DNA of 64,000 nt from assembly GCA_021806235.1 (NCBI GenBank), contig JAJZXU010000014.1:1-64000 (forward strand), given 5' to 3'. The notes beneath the pieces are model-generated. The model saw nothing but the letters and a program-made list of their open reading frames with translations, searched no databases and was not told where the DNA came from. Both the position numbers and the translations under genes were made by a program. Shown piece by piece: positions 52,797-62,026 of this stretch; the stretch's first letter is position 1; each line of letters begins with the position of its first letter. Source of the DNA: Thermoplasmata archaeon (GTDB lineage: Archaea > Thermoplasmatota > Thermoplasmata > Thermoplasmatales > Thermoplasmataceae).

Positions 52797-53636
52797 TTAT
52801 TTTTTATCCATAATATTTTTATCAAAGTTGTTATAAAAATCGTAGTTTATAACATCATACTGTTCTTTCCTTGTCATCATATTGCTGATAATGTTCCCCT
52901 GTGTACCCTCATTTTTTATTGCATCCAGTGCATCATCCATTGCCTTTGCTGCTGCCCTAAATAATGTTACCGGAAATATTACAAATTTATAGCCAAATTC
53001 TTCAAATGTTTTTGCTTTTATAAATGGTGTTTTCCCGAATTCCGTCATATTTGCGAGCAGAGGAAAATCAATTTTGTCCGAAAAATATTTAAATTCTGAT
53101 TCATCCGTTAAAGCTTCGGGAAATATTACATCCGCACCTTCTTTAATATATAATTCCGCTCTATTTATTGCATCTTCAATTCCATTTACTGCCCTGGAAT
53201 CCGTCCTTGCTATGATCAATGCATTATTCCTTGCCCTGGTTGCAGCCCTGATTTTTTCGACCATGTTCTGTTTTGAAACTATTTCCTTGCCATCTAAATG
53301 ACCACATCTTTTTGGAGATATCTGGTCTTCTATCTGTACTGCCGATGCACCTGCTTCTTCCAGTAATTTCACAGTTCTGTAAACATTTAATGTTTCACCA
53401 AAACCCGTATCAGCATCAACTATTATAGGTATATCTGTAATTTCATGTATTTTTCTTACCATATCTGTTAATTCTGTTAGGGTTATTACACCTAAATCAG
53501 GTAATCCATAGGATGCTGTTAACCCACCACCGGATAAATAAACGGCATTAAATCCCTTCCTTTTTGCTAACAATGCTGAAAATGGATTATAAACACCTGG
53601 AACTACATTAAATTTATTTTTTAATAAATCAGACAA
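52797..53636 (-). CDS. prpB: 2-methylisocitrate lyase
   Basis: 279 residues of the isocitrate-lyase/PEP-mutase barrel. Signatures: GVYNPFSALLAKRKGFNAVY, IIVDADTGFGETLNVYRTVK (Mg-binding), VQIEDQISPKRCGHLDGKEI with the catalytic Cys in KRCGHL, and IIARTDSRAVNGIEDAINRA. It cleaves 2-methylisocitrate to pyruvate and succinate. It overlaps prpD by 8 nt; with the citrate synthase it completes most of the methylcitrate route of propionate breakdown. Confidence 0.93.
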   Translation of the reverse strand: MSDLLKNKFNVVPGVYNPFSALLAKRKGFNAVYLSGGGLTASYGLPDLGVITLTELTDMVRKIHEITDIPIIVDADTGFGETLNVYRTVKLLEEAGASAVQIEDQISPKRCGHLDGKEIVSKQNMVEKIRAATRARNNALIIARTDSRAVNGIEDAINRAELYIKEGADVIFPEALTDESEFKYFSDKIDFPLLANMTEFGKTPFIKAKTFEEFGYKFVIFPVTLFRAAAKAMDDALDAIKNEGTQGNIISNMMTRKEQYDVINYDFYNNFDKNIMDKK

Positions 53637-54918
53637 GATTATTCACCTCCATATTCTCCATTGACCATAAATTCTTTAAAACATCGGTCATGCCGGTCAA
53701 TCTTACAAATTTTGTTTCAACCTCACGGTCTGTCATGGGATTTAAATAATGGCCCTTGGGTATCGTGACCTCACTTTCATAGGTTTTATTATTTGATTTT
53801 ATTGATATTTTTATAGGCAATTTTTCCGGGTATTGTTCTGTATATTCCTTATCTTCAATAACCTTTATTTTTTTCATAATGCCCGATACCATACTGTTTT
53901 TTATATCGTTATAGTTATTTACCCAGAAATCCTTATTTAATATAGTAGATGCTATTATAAATGGCAGGCTATGATCGGCGGTTTCCTTATTCTGTGGCTC
54001 CCATTTTTCTCCATCCGCTAAAATTGATACTGCAGCCTCATATGTATAAACATTTATTTCGTCTATGGCGTGTATATCTATTTCATTTGCTAATTTTAAT
54101 GCTGCGGTAACAGCAGCCTGTGCATGGTATTCCACGGGATATTTCTTTATATAAGTTCTCAGTATGCCGTCCGTTGTCGTTTTATCAATTTTTGAAAAAT
54201 CCATATCCGGTGCTATTATATTTTTAAAACCAAGTTTGCCAGAAATTGGCTCATTTGTGGATGTAAAACCATATAATGATGATAGAGCAGCAAATACAGA
54301 ATTCCTTGCAGAATTTGCTGCAGCTCCGGCTTTCCACATTGATAAATCACCTACCCTGGTCTGCCTTAATGCAACATGCGGTATCAGCGATATTGAAATT
54401 GTGTTTATTATTTTATCATTATCGAAATCCATTAGCTTTGATAGTGCAGCCGCCATTGCTATTTCTGTGAAATTGACATGATCGTAGCCCTTTTTCCTCA
54501 ACGATGTTGAATCACATAACCTTGTTCCTATTTCATATCCTACTGCAGCTGCGGTTATTAAGTCCCTGCCTGTTTTATTGAATAATGTGGATAATGATAT
54601 TAATGGACCAAACATATCGCTTGGATGTAATGGCTCCAGCGATAAATATGTATCATTAAAATCCATGTATCTTATAATTAATGAATTCATAAATGCGGAG
54701 AAATCCGGTGATGCCTTATCAAATCCAATAATCTTTGAATTGCCTGGATATAGCCCTATCATTTTTTTTATTTTATTTGCAGGTTCGGAATTCAGTGATG
54801 AATAGGCTACGCCCAGTGCATCAATAAATCGTCTTTTAACCTCATGTTTTACCTTATCGTCAAGATCTTCATATTTTACACTGAAAATATAATTTGCTAT
54901 GCTTTCTTCAATTTTCAT
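53629..54918 (-). CDS. prpD: 2-methylcitrate dehydratase (MmgE/PrpD family)
   Basis: 429 residues from the ATG at 54918; the frame is open 23 codons further upstream but that region is A/T-rich non-coding. MmgE/PrpD hallmarks: HEVKRRFIDALGVAYSS, IIRYMDFNDTYLSLEPLHPS (substrate pocket), SMWKAGAAANSARNSVFAA, and KGHYLNPMTDREVETKFVRL. It dehydrates 2-methylcitrate. The overlap with prpB shows co-translation. Not all MmgE/PrpD proteins are dehydratases, but operon context supports it. Confidence 0.9.
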   Translation of the reverse strand: MKIEESIANYIFSVKYEDLDDKVKHEVKRRFIDALGVAYSSLNSEPANKIKKMIGLYPGNSKIIGFDKASPDFSAFMNSLIIRYMDFNDTYLSLEPLHPSDMFGPLISLSTLFNKTGRDLITAAAVGYEIGTRLCDSTSLRKKGYDHVNFTEIAMAAALSKLMDFDNDKIINTISISLIPHVALRQTRVGDLSMWKAGAAANSARNSVFAALSSLYGFTSTNEPISGKLGFKNIIAPDMDFSKIDKTTTDGILRTYIKKYPVEYHAQAAVTAALKLANEIDIHAIDEINVYTYEAAVSILADGEKWEPQNKETADHSLPFIIASTILNKDFWVNNYNDIKNSMVSGIMKKIKVIEDKEYTEQYPEKLPIKISIKSNNKTYESEVTIPKGHYLNPMTDREVETKFVRLTGMTDVLKNLWSMENMEVNNLV

Positions 54919-55046
54919 AATTATGTCATAACATATTATAATATATTGTTTATTATTATTACATTGATAGAAATTATATATTCTCAATATTTAATATTGT
55001 GTACATAATAATGTTTTTATATAACATTGTATTCGTTTAATTAATT

Positions 55047-55916
55047 ATGGGTAGCAAAAGCAATAAAAACAGGAAAACTAACAATAATAAGGGTACTACT
55101 AAAAAGAGTAATAAGGTTACTAAGGGAACTGAATTAAAGAAGATAGTAAAGAATAAAAATTTTAAATGGGCAGTTATATTTTCCGTTATAATTGTGGTAA
55201 TAGTTGTAATTGCCGCGGTATATCCGTATATAGCACCTTTCAGTGCACCGTCTTCAATTAAACCCGGTAAATATTATGAAATTTCAAACAAAGACCTTTT
55301 AAATAATGGATCTTCTGCAGTATTCTTCATTTCCTGGTATGGATGCCCTATTGGAGCTACAGATTCCTGGCCATTATATCTAACTATGAATAAAACCACA
55401 GATATTTCCAGCCACGTAAGATACAATACAGCCGACCCTACCGATATCTATGGAAATGGTTCAGTGGGGCAACCGGGGCTTTTGTTCAATGGGAACTTTA
55501 CCTTTAAGAACAACGGCACAGTATTTTCCTTCCATCCATTATACATGTTCAATAAAACAATGACTGGCACTGTTAAAAATAAAACTATACCCGAAACCCT
55601 TGTATCATATGGACTGTCATTGATTAACAGCACATATCCTTCAAACGTGGCAAAGATGTTCAACAAATATGCAACAAGCATCACGTTTAGCGGGCACCTG
55701 ACCACTACATTTATAATAACAGGTCCCCATGGCACATATATATTTAACACATTTATGTATCAACCAGGAAATGAGCTTGGAACTGGAACGTGGAGCTCAA
55801 CACATAATACATACAGGCCTTTTACGCCACAGTATGTAATGTCAAATTTAAAAACTGACAGTAGCATAGATGGTGCCGCATCAACATTCTCATCCTATCT
55901 TGGAAAGGCAAAATAA
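55047..55916 (+). CDS. DUF929 family membrane-anchored surface protein
   Basis: 289 residues. The N-terminal 43 residues are Lys/Asn/Thr-rich (cytoplasmic), residues about 46-65 (IFSVIIVVIVVIAAVYPYIA) form one transmembrane segment, and the rest lies outside. VFFISWYGCPIGATDSWPLY is the signature of DUF929, an archaeal family of thermoacidophiles with a thioredoxin-like look. The domain is Asn/Ser/Thr-rich with many glycosylation sequons. Function is not established. A related truncated copy follows at 56140. Confidence 0.85.
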   Translation: MGSKSNKNRKTNNNKGTTKKSNKVTKGTELKKIVKNKNFKWAVIFSVIIVVIVVIAAVYPYIAPFSAPSSIKPGKYYEISNKDLLNNGSSAVFFISWYGCPIGATDSWPLYLTMNKTTDISSHVRYNTADPTDIYGNGSVGQPGLLFNGNFTFKNNGTVFSFHPLYMFNKTMTGTVKNKTIPETLVSYGLSLINSTYPSNVAKMFNKYATSITFSGHLTTTFIITGPHGTYIFNTFMYQPGNELGTGTWSSTHNTYRPFTPQYVMSNLKTDSSIDGAASTFSSYLGKAK

Positions 55917-56139
55917 GTTTAAGGCTACCCTGTCCTGATTTTCCCCTGATGGTGAACCCGACTGCTTTGGGTGGAATGGGGTAAAAAATGCTGATGCTGT
56001 CCTGCTCTCATAATTTTCTTCCTTTAACTTCCTGAGGGAAAGATATAGTCAAAGCGCCCTGTGAATACAATTAAATACGCATATAAGAGTACATTTTTTA
56101 ATGGCACAAGTGTAAGAAGATAGGAAAAATCCAACATCT

Positions 56140-56310
56140 ATGGTAATAACGGGATCTAAAAGAGCGTATATTTTAAATGCCTTTGTGTACGACCCAACAA
56201 GCAGCTGGCATGCAAGTTCACCGCAAAGTGTTATGGCAGGTATGAGTGAATCAACTACAATAACAGCTCCAGCAAGTAAATTCAGTGGACATCTAAACAA
56301 GGTAGGATAA
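56140..56310 (+). pseudogene. C-terminal remnant of a second DUF929 gene
   Basis: 56 codons that align with the end of the preceding DUF929 protein: VITGSKRAYILNAFVYDPTS against FIITGPHGTYIFNTFMYQPG, and SWHASSPQSVMAGM against YRPFTPQYVMSNL. The end is KFSGHLNKVG then TAA. Upstream (55917-56139) no matching coding sequence is intact, so this is the tail of a decayed tandem paralogue. Its ATG is probably not a real start. Confidence 0.6.
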
Positions 56311-56340
56311 ATAATATATTTTAATAAAATATTAACTCCG

Positions 56341-57084
56341 ATGAAAAAATTATATTTAATAGGCATAGGTCCGGGGGATATCGATAACCTGACGTATCTG
56401 GCAGTTAAAAAAATAAATGAATGCGATATAATAATAGGTTATAAAGAATATTTAAGGTTAATAAAAGAAATTTTAATAGATAAAAATATTGAGGAATCCG
56501 ATGTGGCTGATGAGTTGGAAAGGGCAAACCATGCAATAGACTACGCACTTGAGGGTAAAACAACCGGTGTAATATCAAGCGGTGATTCCGGAATATATGG
56601 AATGGCAGGATTAATCCTTGAGATAATTGCAAAGCATAATTATGATATAGATCCTGAAATAATACCGGGAATAACAGCAATAAATTCTGCTGCTTCCCTG
56701 GCTGGTGTACCGTTAATGAATGATTTCTGCTCAATAAGTTTAAGCAATAAGTTAACACCGGAAAATATAATTCTGGAAAGAGTTGAAAACGCAGCCAGAG
56801 GGGATTTTGTCATGGGCTTATATAATCCCGTAAGTAGAAAAAGAACTGAATTAATAAAGGAAACCAGAAATATATTATTAAAATATAGAAACATTAACAC
56901 TCCTGTAGCCATCGTAAGAAATGCATATAGAAAAGATCAGGAAATCAAAATATCAAATTTAAATGATTTCCTTGACAGCTATATCGATATGTTTTCAATA
57001 ATAATTATCGGCAATTCAAAATCCTATATATATAAAAATTATATAATAACGCCAAGAAATTATAATATAAAATACAATCTGTAA
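56341..57084 (+). CDS. cbiH: Precorrin-3B / cobalt-factor III C17-methyltransferase
   Basis: 247 residues. KLYLIGIGPGDIDNLTYLAV at the start, the CbiH-type TGVISSGDSGIYGMAGLILE loop, PEIIPGITAINSAASLAGVP, and MGLYNPVSRKRTELIKETRN are all diagnostic. CbiH methylates C17 and drives ring contraction. It is about 43 kb from the cobA-cbiET-cbiL-cbiF cluster, so the pathway is split. TATA-like TATATTTTAATAAA lies upstream. Confidence 0.93.
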   Translation: MKKLYLIGIGPGDIDNLTYLAVKKINECDIIIGYKEYLRLIKEILIDKNIEESDVADELERANHAIDYALEGKTTGVISSGDSGIYGMAGLILEIIAKHNYDIDPEIIPGITAINSAASLAGVPLMNDFCSISLSNKLTPENIILERVENAARGDFVMGLYNPVSRKRTELIKETRNILLKYRNINTPVAIVRNAYRKDQEIKISNLNDFLDSYIDMFSIIIIGNSKSYIYKNYIITPRNYNIKYNL

Positions 57085-57123
57085 TTTCAAAAATTATTTA
57101 AATATAATAGAAATAAATGTTAT

Positions 57124-58200
57124 GTGCTTGCATTATTAAATAATGGATTAATAAAAATGGAATATGATAACAGGATAATATTAATGGATTCTAAGTCGGA
57201 TATGATATATTACACACGGGGAAATAAAACATACAGGAGAACCTTGATGAATGATGTTATTGAGATAAAAATTGATAGTAATATAAGGAAAATTAGATAT
57301 TTAGATAAAGATGAAAAGGTAAACGTTGTAAATAATTTTTATCACGATGTAAAATTATTATCCGGAAAATATGAATTTTTAAATGAACATATAAAGAATT
57401 ATAATTATTTATATGGAAGATCAATGGATTTAATAAAAATTTACAATGAAAGAATACCGATAGTACCACCAGATCAATATTTTTCATTATATTTAAGAAT
57501 ATCATATGGATGTCCATGGAATAAATGTACCTTCTGCAATTTATATAAAAATGAAAAATATAACATAATAGATTTTCCCTCACTGAAGGATCAGATCAAT
57601 AACCTGAAATTGTATTTCGGTGATTCAATAAAATCAAGAAAGGGCATATTTCTGGGGGATGCCAATTCGATAAATATAAAAAATAATATTTTAATTAAAT
57701 ATATAAAATACATTAACGATAATTTTAATTTGCCGTTATATGCATTTTCCGACGCATTTACAACACCCTTCAATGATAATGATTTTGATTTATTAAAGAA
57801 ATATAATATGAAAAGAATATACATTGGCATAGAAAGCGGTAATGGGCAGATACTGAAAATGCTGAACAAAAAAATGGACCCGGATATAGCTATAAAATTC
57901 ATAAATAATATAAAAAAACATAATATAAATATTGGATTGATAATAATGTCCGGTTTTGGCAATTCTAACCATGTAAATGATACCATAAATTTTATTAAAA
58001 ATATAGATTTAAGCAGGGGTGATATTGTATATATTTCTCCTTTAAAGGAATACAATGATTTCAGTAAAATAATAATAGAAAATAATATTGATGATTCCAT
58101 CGAGGTAAAAAATAACCAGTTTATGGAATTAAAGGAAAATATATCTGAATTATATAATATACCGGTGGTTTTATACGATATAAATGAGGCATTATACTGA
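57124..58200 (+). CDS. Radical SAM protein with CX4CX2C motif
   Basis: 358 residues from a GTG at 57124 with TATA-like ATTTAAATATA at -25 (leaderless). The cluster motif is YGCPWNKCTFCNLYK, the CX4CX2C variant rather than CX3CX2C, placed at about residues 130-138 in the middle of the protein. KRIYIGIESGNGQILKMLNK is the SAM-binding SGN-like segment. The first 120 residues are not recognised. Function unknown. It converges on another radical SAM gene and overlaps it by 9 nt. Confidence 0.8.
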   Translation: MLALLNNGLIKMEYDNRIILMDSKSDMIYYTRGNKTYRRTLMNDVIEIKIDSNIRKIRYLDKDEKVNVVNNFYHDVKLLSGKYEFLNEHIKNYNYLYGRSMDLIKIYNERIPIVPPDQYFSLYLRISYGCPWNKCTFCNLYKNEKYNIIDFPSLKDQINNLKLYFGDSIKSRKGIFLGDANSINIKNNILIKYIKYINDNFNLPLYAFSDAFTTPFNDNDFDLLKKYNMKRIYIGIESGNGQILKMLNKKMDPDIAIKFINNIKKHNINIGLIIMSGFGNSNHVNDTINFIKNIDLSRGDIVYISPLKEYNDFSKIIIENNIDDSIEVKNNQFMELKENISELYNIPVVLYDINEALY

Positions 58201-59271
58201 ATTAATACATGCCGGATCCCCAGCAAATATATCATTATAATATGAATATGCCCTTGACCTTGAACCCCCACATTTATCATTCCATGTGCATGAACCACAT
58301 GGTTCTTTGAAATTTGTAGGTATTCTTAATTTTTTAAGTATTGCATTATTTCTGTATATATTTACAATATCATTGTCTCTTATACTGTCAATGGACACAG
58401 GCAAAAACCCCGATGGATAAACCTCACCATTTTGTCCTACGAAAATTATGCCCTTGCCATCCCTTGTTTCAGAACTTTTCAGGTATAAGTTTTTAGTTTC
58501 CGGTTCACCAAGTAGATTCACTGTTTTGTTGACAAGTTTATCATATAAATTCCCATGATAGTTTTCATTGCTCTCATCTATTATTCTTCTTAATGCTGGA
58601 GATTCAACCGTCCTGATAATCATACTGTAATGCATGGCAAACAATAGCCAGTGATTTATATCTTCATATTCATACGGTGTTAAATCCTCTGCATCAATTG
58701 CCCTGCCTGTCTGAATTAAAAAGAAAACCTCCCATATATTTATGTGGTTATCAATTAATAATTTTAATATATCGGGTAGATCCATTATATTCCTTTTCAT
58801 GGCAACGGTATTTATCTGCAATTTCATTTTCTTATCCGCAATTTTTTTCATTAAGTCTGTGGTTTTATCATAAACTCCATTGCCACGGAGCCAGTCATGC
58901 ATTCCCCTATTGCCATCTAATGATAATGATATTGATAACACCTTATGTTCCCTGAAAAAATTTAATCTCTCATCCGTTAAGAATGATGTTGCTGCGGGAC
59001 TTACGGATACTGGTATACCATTATCGTTTGCTGTTTCAATAATTTTTTCTATGCCGTTTTTTCTCATAACATCTCCACCGGTTAATATCAAAACAGGATA
59101 TGGTTTTCCAAAATTTTTAATCGATTTCACAAAATTTATGCTTTCCTCATATGAAAGTTCATCTTCCAGCGGTGATTCCATTGCAGAGGCCCTACAATGT
59201 TTACATGTCAGTCCACATGCCTTCGTTGTTTCCCAGAATATTAATATGGGTTTTTCATTATAGTTTATCAC
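58192..59271 (-). CDS. Radical SAM/SPASM protein, AhbC/AhbD- or PqqE-like
   Basis: 359 residues. KACGLTCKHCRASA is the canonical CX3CX2C at residues 19-26; LILTGGDVMRKNGIEKII is the GGE-like SAM motif. The C-terminal SPASM part contains PCGSCTWNDKCGGSRSRAYS, binding a second cluster. Members of this group decarboxylate heme precursors (AhbC/AhbD), modify peptides or carry out other reactions. With hemA and cobA in the window, a tetrapyrrole role (siroheme route to heme) is plausible but unproven. Confidence 0.78.
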   Translation of the reverse strand: MINYNEKPILIFWETTKACGLTCKHCRASAMESPLEDELSYEESINFVKSIKNFGKPYPVLILTGGDVMRKNGIEKIIETANDNGIPVSVSPAATSFLTDERLNFFREHKVLSISLSLDGNRGMHDWLRGNGVYDKTTDLMKKIADKKMKLQINTVAMKRNIMDLPDILKLLIDNHINIWEVFFLIQTGRAIDAEDLTPYEYEDINHWLLFAMHYSMIIRTVESPALRRIIDESNENYHGNLYDKLVNKTVNLLGEPETKNLYLKSSETRDGKGIIFVGQNGEVYPSGFLPVSIDSIRDNDIVNIYRNNAILKKLRIPTNFKEPCGSCTWNDKCGGSRSRAYSYYNDIFAGDPACINSV

Positions 59272-59348
59272 AGTTAATTATATTTGTATAATATAAAATG
59301 TATTAATAAAAATAGAAAATATTCAACAGAATAATCAGGTATAAATAT

Positions 59349-60284
59349 TTAATAATTTTTTAATATTTCAGGGAAAGAATCTAAATAAAAATGGTTTGTA
59401 TTAAAATGTCCGGCATCGTATTCCTTAAAGAAATGGTTTACATTATTCTCTATTAAATAATTATTTAATATATTCATGCCTATATCTATTTTAAATTCAT
59501 CCTTAAAACCCGTTTGAAGTATTACTTTCTTATTTTTTATGTTATTTAATTTATTTTTTATAACATTTACAGGGTCTATTGATAACCAGTTGTTCCATAT
59601 TTCACTTTTTATTGTGCCATCATATATATTAAATGGTAAATCAATATCGTTACCCCTGGAATAAAATGCGGACATTGCAATTATATTAAATGCTGTGATT
59701 TCATCGGTGTTATGCAGATATTTGCTGTCAAATTCGGAAATGAAGTCATTTAAATTTTTATTTTTCAGTACCCTATATGTAACCGGGAAATCCGGTAAAT
59801 ATGAATACTCAAAGTATGAATCTCCGGAAATATCAATAAAACCGGAAAATATATCGGGATGATTTATAGTTAGTGTGAATGACCCAAAGCCACCGGAAGA
59901 TTTTCCGAATAAATATAAAGCCCTATCACCATATAAATTTTTAATATAGTTTACTAAATCTGTTGAAATAAAATTCTCATAATTTCCCACAGTTTTTGAA
60001 TTTGTATACTGGTTCCCGTGGAAATGTGTCATTGTATCAGGCAATATAATTATAAAACCATATTTTTTTGATATTACATCCAGCATTGTTAAAAAATCCA
60101 GTGATGTATAGTTTCTATTCAGGAAACTATATGATGTGCCGAAAAAACCGGCTAAACCTATCATTACCGGTGTTTTATCAGTAATATTATTTTCTATTAT
60201 TGTTATATTCCTTTCATATGGGTCCTTCAATGCATTATTTTTTAATGAATTTGCTATTATCTTATCGTGTTTTATCTGATACAT
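59349..60284 (-). CDS. Alpha/beta hydrolase, esterase-like
   Basis: 311 residues. ALYLFGKSSGGFGSFTLTIN has the nucleophile elbow GxSxG; GFKDEFKIDIG and EYDAGHFNTNHFY give the likely Asp and His. PVMIGLAGFFGTSYSFLNR is the oxyanion strand-loop. Similar to esterase D/feruloyl-esterase (S9-type small esterases). No signal peptide, so intracellular. Substrate unknown. Confidence 0.78.
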   Translation of the reverse strand: MYQIKHDKIIANSLKNNALKDPYERNITIIENNITDKTPVMIGLAGFFGTSYSFLNRNYTSLDFLTMLDVISKKYGFIIILPDTMTHFHGNQYTNSKTVGNYENFISTDLVNYIKNLYGDRALYLFGKSSGGFGSFTLTINHPDIFSGFIDISGDSYFEYSYLPDFPVTYRVLKNKNLNDFISEFDSKYLHNTDEITAFNIIAMSAFYSRGNDIDLPFNIYDGTIKSEIWNNWLSIDPVNVIKNKLNNIKNKKVILQTGFKDEFKIDIGMNILNNYLIENNVNHFFKEYDAGHFNTNHFYLDSFPEILKNY

Positions 60285-60367
60285 ATTTCATAAATAAAAC
60301 CATGTATTAATAATATTATTATTAAACAGATGAAAATCTTAATATATGGAGTATTACATTATTTAGT

Positions 60368-60622
60368 ATGGGACCCATAGATTATTTCAAAAATAAGACT
60401 GTAACAGTCTATCTTTTTGATGATGAAAATGATTTTCTAACAGGGATTTTGAAGGATTATGATGACAATGGTTTGCTATTAAAAATAAAGGATTGCGATA
60501 AGAGCATAAACAATAAAATGGTATGGCTTTCTCTCGATAATATTGAATCCATATATGAAGGAAATACAGAAAAGGAAAATGTACTGGAATTAAAGATAAA
60601 AAAGAGGAGGAGTAAGAAATAA
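60368..60622 (+). CDS. Small Sm-like (LSm) protein, putative
   Basis: 84 residues. NKTVTVYLFDDENDFLTGIL followed by KDYDDNGLLLKIKD resembles Sm motif 1 (strand with F/L-x-G-x-L-x-x-x-D) and WLSLDNIESIYEG resembles Sm motif 2 (I-R-G-like position replaced by IES). The tail is basic (LKIKKRRSKK), as in RNA-binding proteins. Archaeal Sm proteins bind U-rich RNA; this one would be divergent, so the assignment is tentative. The 200-nt gap after it shows no gene. Confidence 0.5.
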   Translation: MGPIDYFKNKTVTVYLFDDENDFLTGILKDYDDNGLLLKIKDCDKSINNKMVWLSLDNIESIYEGNTEKENVLELKIKKRRSKK

Positions 60623-60824
60623 TCTTTATTTATATTTTAATAATTATCCTGTATCGAGTTCTTATAAAGCAGATATAGGGTAGATAAAAATTTATAAATG
60701 TTTAAAAATGTAATTAAAATACATAGCTAAATTTACATGTTAAATGGAAAAATATTAGTAAAAACATCGTATTAATTTGTTACAGTACAATAATAAAAAT
60801 AGGTAAATTGTATCGGAGTGTGAA

Positions 60825-61427
60825 ATGCAGGTAAAATATTTTACAGAGGATAAAAGTTGCTATTTAAAAGGTATAGTTAACAGCGATATAAAGTTCAGAA
60901 TAATTAAAAGAGAAGTAATAGGTGATAATTTAAATGAAATCGTTGAAATATACAACAATGATGAGAACTTAGTAAAAGAATTACTTAATTCCATTGCAGT
61001 AATGGATGCAGAGATTTTATATAGAAATAATAAAGTATTAATATTAAAAGTAAAATTGAGAGAATGCAAAACATTCACAATGATAAGAGAGCATTATAAT
61101 AAAAAGAATATAAATGAGGAGAAAATTGAAAACAATTATAATATCTGGAATTTCGATCTAGATAATGTGCATGAAATACTCGGTGTGAAAAAAAAATTTA
61201 TTGAGATAACTGGAAATGGCGTATATGCCAAAATAGTTAAAAACCCTAATAAGGATATAAAATTATTACCGATACTAAGAGATGCCTATGATTTAGGTTA
61301 TTTCGATGTACCCAAGAAGGTTAATTTAATGGAATTGTCAAAAATACTTGATATAACTCCTACAAAATTAAATTTAATAATCAGAAAGATATTAAAGAAT
61401 TTTCTTAAAGAAAATCTAAAAAAATGA
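60825..61427 (+). CDS. HTH_10 (bacterio-opsin activator-like) transcription regulator
   Basis: 200 residues. The C-terminal 55 are the HTH_10 domain: LRDAYDLGYFDVPKKVNLME, LSKILDITPTKLNLIIRKIL, typical of archaeal Bat-like regulators. The N-terminal 140 are alpha/beta with repeated hydrophobic strands (VLILKVKLRECKTFTMIREH) and could sense a ligand. It is followed at 134 nt by the second 225-bp element, which did not disrupt it. Targets unknown. Confidence 0.82.
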   Translation: MQVKYFTEDKSCYLKGIVNSDIKFRIIKREVIGDNLNEIVEIYNNDENLVKELLNSIAVMDAEILYRNNKVLILKVKLRECKTFTMIREHYNKKNINEEKIENNYNIWNFDLDNVHEILGVKKKFIEITGNGVYAKIVKNPNKDIKLLPILRDAYDLGYFDVPKKVNLMELSKILDITPTKLNLIIRKILKNFLKENLKK

Positions 61428-61560
61428 GTTTATACGGTAATTTAAGGAGATGCAGTATAACGAGGTGGAATTTTTGGCCTGCGGATAAAGTGTTGTTTAA
61501 CCCGCCCGTAATATTCTGTATGTGGTATAAGGTTATGATTTCGGGTAATTATGATTTTAT

Positions 61561-61785
61561 CACAGTGAGCGAGAAAACCCACCCCATTTATGGGTGGGAT
61601 GAAAGCGAACATATATAAATGAATAAGTACTTACATACTTGAGTACCCACGGGCAGTGGGGATTTGAAGCCTGATAAACCACCCAAAAATGGTGGCGGGA
61701 GATGGAGTAAGACCTCTGGAATACATGAAAGAGGCACTGTCGATGAAACAGGAAGCCCACGGCTTTAGTCGTGGGAGGATGTCAC
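61561..61785 (+). mobile_element. 225-bp IS200/IS605-type miniature element, copy A
   Basis: CACAGTGAGCGAG (left) to GGGAGGATGTCAC (right), directly after TTTAT (61556-61560), no target duplication. It appears identical to copy B, which indicates recent mobility. Hairpins: CCCACCC/GGGTGGG (61578-61598) in the left end; CCCAC/GTGGG (61646-61660), CCACC/GGTGG (61679-61695), CCTCT/AGAGG (61713-61734) inside; CCCACG/CGTGGG (61756-61775) in the right end. It has no gene. The rest of the 61428-62026 stretch shows no other gene. Confidence 0.85.
61640..61785 (+). ncRNA. Predicted omegaRNA-like transcript of copy A
   Basis: ATATATAAAT (61611-61620) is a TATA-like box; 25 nt downstream a transcript would begin near 61640, contain the four hairpins listed for copy A, pass through the right end and continue into CTGGGAGGCATATGGTCGAA, which would be the guide. 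The layout (structured scaffold ending at the transposon end, then flanking DNA) is that of TnpB guide RNAs. Inferred from sequence only. Confidence 0.35.
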
Positions 61786-62026
61786 CTGGGAGGCATATGG
61801 TCGAATGAGAATCAAAAACATTCCATGCAATAGCTTCTTTTTTATGTATAAGAAATAGTAGGAATTTGTTTCCTCTAAAAATGTATTTTAAATTTAATTA
61901 TAATTATAACATAATATATTAATTATACAATCTTATTTTTATATTATAAAAAGCGGATCAGGAGTATATAAACCAGATGATAATTGCAGGTGTTAAGGCA
62001 AATAGGAATCTGAAGTTTTATGGATA

